Shown: positions 58,759 through 64,000 of the stretch, piece after piece
Layout of the letters: every line of letters begins with the position of its first letter
Position numbering within the stretch: the stretch's first letter is position 1
Assembly (NCBI GenBank): GCA_036382855.1
Contig: DASVPO010000013.1
Coordinates: 124,001-188,000, forward strand
DNA: 64,000 nucleotides
Direction of reading: 5' to 3'
Origin: DASVTR01 sp036382855
Lineage (GTDB): Bacteria > Acidobacteriota > Blastocatellia > Pyrinomonadales > Pyrinomonadaceae
The notes under the pieces: generated by a model
What the model was told of the DNA's origin: nothing
What the model saw: only the letters and a program-made list of their open reading frames with translations
The model's database searches: none
Program-made: the position numbers and the translations under genes

Positions 58759-58869
58759 GGGGTAAAAGGGGAAATGGGCAAAAGGTGAAAAGGTGTCAGG
58801 AGAATTTTGAATCATCAAGCTCATTCACGCGGCTTTCCTTGACCCTCTTCCCCATTCCCCTTTTACCCC
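58759..58869. repeat. Heptamer inverted repeat, GGTAAAA family, overlapping the trpC stop
   Basis: GGGGTAAAAGGGGAAATGGG (58759-58778) pairs with CCCATTCCCCTTTTACCCC (58851-58869), one extra A; GCAAAAGGTGAAAAGG units lie beside the left arm. The right arm contains the last Gly codon and TAA stop of trpC. Confidence 0.9.
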
Positions 58870-59660
58870 TCTTCTTCCAGCAGCGCTCTCAAAGTTTCCT
58901 CTGGACGGTCTGCGCGCATCAGCGTCTCGCCAATCAGAAAGCCGCGGTAGCCGAGGCTGCGCAGGCGGCGCAAGTCGTCGGGCGTGCGCAGGCCGCTTTC
59001 GCTGATGCAGAGAGCGCCGGGTGGTGCAGCGCTGATTAACTCAACCGATGTATCGAGCGAGACTTTGAATGTTCGCAGGTCGCGATTGTTGACGCCGATA
59101 AGCTCTGCGCCGCACAACGCGGCACGCGCCATCTCTTCCTTCGTATGCACTTCGACGAGCGCGTCCATTCCTAATTCATCTTCCGTTATCCGTCGCAAAC
59201 GCGCGAGAGTTTCATCGTCGAGCGCTGCTGTTATCAGCAGCAAAGCATCCGCGCCCGCTTCAGCCGCTTCGTAAAGTTGATACTCTTCAAAGATAAAATC
59301 CTTGCGCAGCAGCGGAACATCAACAGCCGCCCGCACCGCGCGTAAATCATCGAGTGACCCGCGAAAGCGGTCTTCCTCCGTCAGCACGGAGATGGCCGCC
59401 GCGCCTCCCGCCTCATAGCGTCGCGCAATCTGGGCAGGCTCCGCGTCAACACGAATCATACCGAGCGACGGCGAAGCGCGCTTAACTTCGGCTATGATAT
59501 TAACGCGCCCCTCAACTTCAAGCGCCCGCCGCAACGCATGTGGCCGAGCCTTCGCTCGTACCTCAAAAGCCGCCGCCCGCAGACTCTCCAACCCGCGCGC
59601 CGCTTTAGCTTCCGCCAGCCGCACTCTCTTGCTCGCTATAATTTCGCCCAGTACATCCAT
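58863..59660 (-). CDS. trpC: Indole-3-glycerol-phosphate synthase
   Basis: The product has 265 residues from ATG 59660; a TTG two codons upstream is possible. TIM barrel with IIAEVKRASPSLGMIR (catalytic Lys), ISVLTEEDRFRGSLDDL, LLRKDFIFEEYQLYEA (second Lys), LIGVNNRDLRTFKVSLDT and CISESGLRTPDDLRRL. It closes the indole ring in tryptophan synthesis. The stop codon and preceding Gly are supplied by an inverted-repeat arm. Confidence 0.97.
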   Translation of the reverse strand: MDVLGEIIASKRVRLAEAKAARGLESLRAAAFEVRAKARPHALRRALEVEGRVNIIAEVKRASPSLGMIRVDAEPAQIARRYEAGGAAAISVLTEEDRFRGSLDDLRAVRAAVDVPLLRKDFIFEEYQLYEAAEAGADALLLITAALDDETLARLRRITEDELGMDALVEVHTKEEMARAALCGAELIGVNNRDLRTFKVSLDTSVELISAAPPGALCISESGLRTPDDLRRLRSLGYRGFLIGETLMRADRPEETLRALLEEEG

Positions 59661-59671
59661 GCTCAAGAAGG

Positions 59672-59792
59672 AAAAGTGAAAAGGTAAAAGTCAGGCGGAA
59701 GCCAACTCGTTTTAAATGTTCAATCTTCACTAAAAATCCGGCAGCAACACGCTCCGCACTTTTGCCTTTTACCTTTTACCTTTTTACTTATT
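59672..59792. repeat. Heptamer inverted repeat, GGTAAAA family, overlapping the trpD stop
   Basis: Left arm AAAAGTGAAAAGGTAAAAGT from about 59672; right arm from 59758 made of TTTTGCC, TTTTACC, TTTTACC, TTTTTAC units. The right arm covers the trpD stop codon (59784-59786) and its last codons. Confidence 0.88.
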
Positions 59793-60857
59793 CGTTGCCT
59801 TCAGCAGTTCTTCCAGTTTGTCGAGCGCCGCACCGCTATCAATGCTCTGTTCAGCTTGACGTGCGGCGCGGTCGAGGTCTTCCGCATGGCCCCCGACGAA
59901 GAGAGCGGCGGCTGCGTTGGCGACAACGAGAGAGCGCGCTTCATCGCGCCTTGTGCCCGCAAGCACGGCGCGTATCGTCTCTGCGTTAGCCGCGGCATCG
60001 CCGCCGCTCAAGTGGCCTATCGCCGCCGTTTCTAATCCGAAATCAGTTGGCCCAACTTCAAACGTTTTGACGCGCCCGCTCTGTGCTTCGGCGACGAATG
60101 TTTCGCCCGTTATCGTCACCTCATCAAGCCCGTCGGAGCCGTGCACGACCCACGCGCGCTCTGTTCCGAGCAGAGAGAGAGCGCGGGCCAGAGGCTCTAT
60201 CAATCCCTGATGCCAGACGCCTATAATCTGTCGCGGCGCACCCGCAGGATTCGTCAGCGGGCCAAGCAGATTGAAGGTCGTGTGAACTCCCAACTCGCGC
60301 CGGACGCTTGCGACACGCGCCGTCGTATTATGATAGAGCGGCGCGAACATAAAACAGATGCCAATCTCATTCAGACACTCTTCAGAGACTTCCGGCGCGA
60401 CTGAAACGTTGACGCCGAGCGCCGTCAAAACGTCTGCGCTGCCCGAACGACTCGTCGCGGCGCGGCTGCCATGCTTCGCGACGGGCAGCCCTGCCCCTGC
60501 GATGACGAAGGCGGCTGCTGTTGAGACGTTGAACGTCTTCGCGTAGCTCGAACCCGTGCCCGCAGTATCTATAAAACATTTGTGGCGTGCGTTGATGCGC
60601 AGGGAACGTGCGCGCATTGCCGCGGCCATGCCAGCGAGTTCTTCAACCGTCTCGCCCTTGACCGCCAACGCCACCAGCGCCGCTCCAATCTGCGCGTCGG
60701 TCGCATCCGTTTCCAGCAGGCAATCGAGCAGCGCGGCCGCATCGTCGCGCCCCAAGTCCTCGCCGCGCATCAAGCGCAGTAACAACGCGCGCAAGCCAGC
60801 GCGCGGCGGCTCATCCCTTCGCGCCGGAGTCGGCAGTAGCCATGCAGGTCTCGTCAT
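59784..60857 (-). CDS. trpD: Anthranilate phosphoribosyltransferase
   Basis: The 357-residue product has the PRPP-binding motif DTAGTGSSYAKTFNVSTAAAFVIAG split as FIDTAGTGSSYAKTFNVST, then VAKHGSRAATSRSGSADVLTALG and the helical N-terminal part LLLRLMRGEDLGRDDAAALLD. It attaches phosphoribose to anthranilate. It starts 1 bp past the trpG stop, so the two are translationally coupled; the enzyme is not fused to trpG as in some enteric bacteria. Confidence 0.97.
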   Translation of the reverse strand: MTRPAWLLPTPARRDEPPRAGLRALLLRLMRGEDLGRDDAAALLDCLLETDATDAQIGAALVALAVKGETVEELAGMAAAMRARSLRINARHKCFIDTAGTGSSYAKTFNVSTAAAFVIAGAGLPVAKHGSRAATSRSGSADVLTALGVNVSVAPEVSEECLNEIGICFMFAPLYHNTTARVASVRRELGVHTTFNLLGPLTNPAGAPRQIIGVWHQGLIEPLARALSLLGTERAWVVHGSDGLDEVTITGETFVAEAQSGRVKTFEVGPTDFGLETAAIGHLSGGDAAANAETIRAVLAGTRRDEARSLVVANAAAALFVGGHAEDLDRAARQAEQSIDSGAALDKLEELLKATNK

Positions 60858-60858
60858 A

Positions 60859-61425
60859 TTAAAGTTTCAGGAAGTTGCTCAGCAGTCGTTTTCCTTCGGT
60901 CGTCAGGATGGACTCTGGATGAAACTGCACGCCTTCGATTTTCAGGTGGCGATGACGCAGGCCCATGATAACGCCGTCGGGCGTCGTCGCTGAGACTTCC
61001 AGACAATCCGGCAAGGACTCGCGCTCGACGACGAGCGAATGATAACGCCCGGCCTTGAAGCGATATTCCAAGCCCTCGAAGATGGTCTTGCCGTCGTGGC
61101 AAATCTCAGACGCCTTACCGTGCACGAGCGAGGGCGCGCGCACAACGCGCCCGCCGAAAGCCTGACCGATGGCCTGATGGCCCAGACACACGCCGAGGAT
61201 AGGCACGCGCCCAGCAAAATGCTCAATCATCTTCAGCGACACGCCAGCGCCATCGGGCGTGCCCGGCCCCGGCGAAATCAGAATCTTGTCGGGACAGCAA
61301 TGCGCCTCGACCTCTTCAATCGTCACTTCGTCGTTACGACGCACGTCAAGTTCCTCGCCCAACTCGCCAAGGTATTGCACGAGGTTATAAGTAAACGAGT
61401 CGTAGTTATCGATGACGAGAATCAT
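60859..61425 (-). CDS. trpG: Anthranilate synthase component II (glutamine amidotransferase)
   Basis: The 188-residue product is a class I amidotransferase: ILVIDNYDSFTYNLVQYLGELG, ISPGPGTPDGAGVS, nucleophile Cys80 in LGVCLGHQAIGQAFGG, and catalytic His-Glu in GVQFHPESILT. It feeds ammonia to TrpE; the same protein often also serves PabB. Between it and trpE sits a cyclophilin gene. 81 bp separate trpG from the cyclophilin gene. Confidence 0.96.
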   Translation of the reverse strand: MILVIDNYDSFTYNLVQYLGELGEELDVRRNDEVTIEEVEAHCCPDKILISPGPGTPDGAGVSLKMIEHFAGRVPILGVCLGHQAIGQAFGGRVVRAPSLVHGKASEICHDGKTIFEGLEYRFKAGRYHSLVVERESLPDCLEVSATTPDGVIMGLRHRHLKIEGVQFHPESILTTEGKRLLSNFLKL

Positions 61426-61506
61426 ATCTGTAGAACAACATTCAGCAGCTATATTTCAGAAGCCACGATGATAAAGCGGAAGTTGGCGTCACCTGTTCTT
61501 CTTTTC

Positions 61507-62328
61507 TTACGGCTTCCGGCCAGCGGATTCCGCATTCGGTTTCGCGGCACACGCTTTAACGACGGCGCGTGTGATGCGGACGGGTTTTTCCGGCGAATCG
61601 CCGCGTTCGCCTCCGAGCGTCGCTTTGTTCATCGCGTCCACAACTTCCATGCCGCTCAAGACGCGAGCGAAGGCCGCGAATTTATTATCCAGATGCGGAG
61701 CGTCGGCGACGAGGATGAAGAAGTTGGTGGTGGCGCTGTTGGGCTTGTCGGAGCGCGCCATGGAGACTATGCCGCGCACGTGCTTGACAGCGTTCGGCTC
61801 ATCAGAAATCGTGCGCCGCGCACGCTGCGAGAGTTCCGCTCCCCACTTCTGTGAGGTCGCCAGATTGCCGCCCTGCACGACGAAATCTTTGACGACGCGG
61901 CTGAAGGTCGTCGTATCAAAAGCACCTGTGGCCGCGAGGTTGAGAAAGTTGCGCACAGTCTCCGGCGCGGTTTCGGCCAGCATCTCGATTTCGATGCGGC
62001 CCGTCTCTGTTTCCAGTGTCACACACTGCGCAGCCATCTTCTCGACCAATGCACCGTCAAACGGCTCAGGCTTCGCGACGGCCGCCGCAGGGCGCTCGTT
62101 GCTCTTCTTCGCCTCCACCGCATTGCCGCTCTTCTGCGTCGCATCACCCTGCGGCGTCGGCGTTGTTTCCTGCGCCAGCGTTAAGGATGACAACAACAGC
62201 ACGCAAGCGAGCGCGGACAACAAATTCAACTGCGCGTGCAAACGTCGAACAACACTGTGGCCGCTCAGCCACTCCCACTTCGGTCTTCCGGCTTCTGACT
62301 TACGATTTCCGACTACTGTTTTTCTCAT
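61507..62328 (-). CDS. Secreted peptidyl-prolyl isomerase (cyclophilin type) inside the trp operon
   Basis: The 273-residue product has a hydrophobic stretch at about 36-54 (LLSALACVLLLSSLTLAQ) that acts as a late signal peptide; the preceding 34 residues are unusual for a signal and the first 18 are encoded by a heptamer-like repeat. The cyclophilin domain is at about 95-265: VTLETETGRIEIEML, ETVRNFLNLAATGAFDTTTFSRVVKDFVVQGGN, IVSMARSDKPNSATTNFFILVADAPHLDNKFAAFARVL. The active Arg (FSRV) is kept. Its ATG overlaps the trpE stop (ATGA), so it is co-translated with trpE. It probably folds periplasmic proteins. Confidence 0.9.
   Translation of the reverse strand: MRKTVVGNRKSEAGRPKWEWLSGHSVVRRLHAQLNLLSALACVLLLSSLTLAQETTPTPQGDATQKSGNAVEAKKSNERPAAAVAKPEPFDGALVEKMAAQCVTLETETGRIEIEMLAETAPETVRNFLNLAATGAFDTTTFSRVVKDFVVQGGNLATSQKWGAELSQRARRTISDEPNAVKHVRGIVSMARSDKPNSATTNFFILVADAPHLDNKFAAFARVLSGMEVVDAMNKATLGGERGDSPEKPVRITRAVVKACAAKPNAESAGRKP
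62285..62313. repeat. CTTCCGG-type heptamer run within the 5' end of the cyclophilin gene
   Basis: CTTCCGG CTTCTGA CTTACGA TTTCCGA heptamers in one arm, read on the minus strand as codons for VVGNRKSEAGR. A related TTACGGCTTCCGG lies at the 3' end (61507-61519) over the stop codon. Confidence 0.6.
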
Positions 62329-63839
62329 ATCCCTTTTTCCGCCATCTCGATTGCGCGGACAAGCGCGCGCGCTTTGTTCACAGTCTCTTCATATTCACGC
62401 TCCGGCACGGAATCGGCAACGAGTCCTGCGCCCGCCTGCACCGAAGCAAGCCCGTCACGCATCACGATGGTGCGAATCGCGATGCACGAATCCAGATTCT
62501 CTGCGTAGTCCATGTAGAGCACAGCGCCCGCATAGACGCCGCGTTCGTCCGGCTCAAGCTCTTTGATGATCTCCATCGCGCGGACCTTCGGAGCGCCCGT
62601 CACCGTCCCCGCAGGAAAGCAGGAGGCAAGCGCATCGAAGCGGTCAAGGTCGTCGCGCAGGCGTGCGCGCAAACTGCTGACGAGGTGCTGCACGTGCGAG
62701 TAGCGCTCGACCGAAAGCATGTCTTCTATCTGCACAGAGCCGTAATCGCTGACGCGCCCAAGGTCGTTGCGCCCCAGATCAACCAGCATCATGTGCTCCG
62801 CAACCTCTTTTTCGTCGGCGCGCATCTCTTCGCCGAGCAGCCAGTCTTCGGCTTCGGTTGCGCCGCGTTTGCGCGTGCCCGCAATCGGGCGATAATCAAG
62901 ACGCTGCCCGCGACAACGCACAAGCATTTCGGGCGACGCGCCGATGATTGATTCATCACCGATGCGGAAAAAGTACATATACGGCGAAGGATTCAGCGAA
63001 CGCAAAGCGCGATAGATTTGAACGGGCGGAGCAGACACCTTCTTCGTGAAGCGCTGCGAGAGCACGACCTGATAACAGTCGCCCGCTGCAATCCGCTCCT
63101 TCACGGCCACTACAGCATCTTCAAAATCTTTGCGCGTCCAGTTTGAGATGAAAGCAGCGCTTCCTTCATCTGCGCCAGCTTCGCTCTCAACGTTTTCCGG
63201 CGGCGGCGTGTGACGGAAGGACAGCAGTTTTTTCTCGATGCGTTCGGTTTCCTCAACCGCGCTTTCGTAAAGCTCGCGCAGGCGTTCGATGCTTCCTCCG
63301 GCCTCTTCGGTCAGGACGATTGCTGTGATTTCTATCTGCTGCTTAACGCGGTCGAAGGCGAGCAGCGTGCGATAAAACATCCAGACGGCTTCGTCTGCTT
63401 GCGGCTCAAAATCATGTTTGTCCAGCAAAGGCTCAAACCAGCGCGCGGCATCATAGGCCAGATAACCGACAGCGCCGCCCGCGAGCGGAGCGAGGCCGCT
63501 GCGGCGTGCAAGTTGACGGTCGCGAAAATGTTCGCGCAGGAAATCCGTGGCGCGCATGTCGAGCGTTTCGCGTTCGTCGTTTCTTTCGACAACGGTTTGC
63601 GCCCCGCGCCCGCGCACAATCATCGAAGGCTCCGCGCCTAGAAACGAGTAGCGCGCCACACGCTCGCCGCCCTCCACCGATTCGAACAGAAACGCGTAAC
63701 GCGCTTCTCCGGCCACGCTCAGAAAAGCGCTGACCGGCGTCTGCAAATCCGCCAGCACGCTGCGCACGACCGGGACGACGTTGCCGCGTCCGGCCTCGCG
63801 CTCAAATTCCTCGAATGTCGCCGGTTCGAGTTTCAGCAT
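62325..63839 (-). CDS. trpE: Anthranilate synthase component I
   Basis: The product has 504 residues from ATG 63839 (MLKLEPATFEEFE); the frame is open further upstream but that part overlaps the SDR gene and is not typical. N-terminal regulatory part LKLEPATFEEF and AYLFESVEGGERVARYSFLG; chorismate-binding part PYMYFFRIGDESIIGASPEMLVR, RPIAGTRKRG, ADEKEVAEHMMLVDLGRNDLGRV, and SCFPAGTVTGAPKVRAMEII. It makes anthranilate from chorismate with TrpG ammonia and is probably inhibited by tryptophan. It is 22 bp from the SDR stop. Confidence 0.97.
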   Translation of the reverse strand: MLKLEPATFEEFEREAGRGNVVPVVRSVLADLQTPVSAFLSVAGEARYAFLFESVEGGERVARYSFLGAEPSMIVRGRGAQTVVERNDERETLDMRATDFLREHFRDRQLARRSGLAPLAGGAVGYLAYDAARWFEPLLDKHDFEPQADEAVWMFYRTLLAFDRVKQQIEITAIVLTEEAGGSIERLRELYESAVEETERIEKKLLSFRHTPPPENVESEAGADEGSAAFISNWTRKDFEDAVVAVKERIAAGDCYQVVLSQRFTKKVSAPPVQIYRALRSLNPSPYMYFFRIGDESIIGASPEMLVRCRGQRLDYRPIAGTRKRGATEAEDWLLGEEMRADEKEVAEHMMLVDLGRNDLGRVSDYGSVQIEDMLSVERYSHVQHLVSSLRARLRDDLDRFDALASCFPAGTVTGAPKVRAMEIIKELEPDERGVYAGAVLYMDYAENLDSCIAIRTIVMRDGLASVQAGAGLVADSVPEREYEETVNKARALVRAIEMAEKGI

Positions 63840-63861
63840 TGAATGTGCAGAGGATTCGGAG

Positions 63862-64000
63862 TCAGCCGAGCGGGTTGGCGGACAACCACTGCCCGCCGTC
63901 AACAACGAGCACGACGCCGTTAATAAAACTCGCGGCGTCTGAACAGAGGAAGACTGCCGCCTGCTCCACATCATGTATACGACCGAAGCGCCCGAGCGGA
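63862..64000 (-). CDS. Short-chain dehydrogenase (SDR) C-terminus, cut by window edge
   Basis: The frame enters from the right edge and stops with TGA at 63862-63864, giving about 45 residues: LGRFGRIHDVEQAAVFLCSDAASFINGVVLVVDGGQWL. DV..AA.FLCSD.ASF..G....VDGG is the classical SDR C-terminal signature. It is immediately upstream of trpE, in the same direction, and may be the preceding gene of the transcript. The substrate is unknown. Confidence 0.9.
   Translation of the reverse strand, partial: PLGRFGRIHDVEQAAVFLCSDAASFINGVVLVVDGGQWLSANPLG

Noticed and set aside
63840..63974. Upstream extension of trpE (45 codons)
   Set aside because: It overlaps the SDR C-terminus on the same strand in another frame and is Ser/Arg-rich; TrpE similarity begins at MLKLEPA.

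Overview
The window looks like a stretch of core chromosome from a diderm, GC-rich bacterium. Lipid A/Kdo genes (waaA, lpxK), a LolA-like periplasmic protein, a zinc-ribbon Ser/Thr kinase, ECF sigma/FecR-type regulation, secreted TPR proteins and a CHAT-domain protein, with a broken-up complex I locus, are most like Acidobacteriota (perhaps Blastocatellia). That placement is inference; no rRNA is present. I see no prophage, plasmid, CRISPR or IS element.

Layout. 1-4071: end of an unknown gene, then (minus) a secreted TPR-CHAT protein and a LolA-like protein. 4425-8071 (plus): dodecin, efp, waaA, lpxK. 8097-11657 (minus): a membrane Ser/Thr kinase and a secreted protein with three lectin-like (PA-IL-like) repeats. 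12010-14500 (minus): an F0-only ATP synthase locus (atpZ, atpI-like, atpB, atpE, terminator). 14573-17304 (minus): radical SAM protein, membrane glycosyltransferase, small Cys-rich secreted protein. 17353-29872 (minus): nuoC-(orf)-nuoD-(allA-like)-nuoH-I-J-K-L-M-N; nuoA-nuoB lie separately at 38744-39900 and nuoEFG are absent. 30145-35378 (plus): rpmE, DUF1385, Uma2, prfA, a decayed small gene, histidine phosphatase, secreted unknown. 35498-43888 (minus): secreted unknown, FecR-type anti-sigma plus ECF sigma pair, nuoB, nuoA, mogA, carB. 44180-45956 (plus): two secreted proteins. 46054-49303 (minus): DnaC-like ATPase, bi-domain oxidoreductase. 49653-50757: receiver-like protein, tRNA-Phe, and a probable small structured RNA with its own near-consensus promoter, divergent from the tRNA. 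50907-53482 (minus): 5'-deoxyadenosine/SAH-type deaminase and recA. 53757-64000 (minus): the whole tryptophan pathway in the order trpE-ppi-trpG-trpD-trpC-trpF-(diguanylate cyclase)-(secreted unknown)-trpB-trpA, followed by a small unknown gene and preceded by an SDR gene cut by the window edge.

The most striking thing not explained by ordinary genes is a set of short inverted repeats built from heptanucleotide units. Several unrelated heptamer families (ATGAGTG, GTTTTCA, GTCCAAN, AAAAGGT, TGAAATC and others) occur in the 75-125 bp gaps between co-oriented genes. In many cases they fill the gap from the stop codon of one gene to the start codon of the next, and sometimes they form the stop codon or the last residues. 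They replace recognisable Shine-Dalgarno sequences in front of waaA, nuoM, nuoJ, the allA-like gene and others.

Genes that work together: nuoA-D and H-N make the membrane and connecting parts of complex I; atpB/E/I/Z make the F0 motor; trpA-G make tryptophan from chorismate; waaA and lpxK act in lipid A-Kdo assembly; efp, rpmE, prfA and tRNA-Phe serve translation; the sigma/FecR pair, the kinase and the GGDEF protein are signalling elements with unknown inputs.
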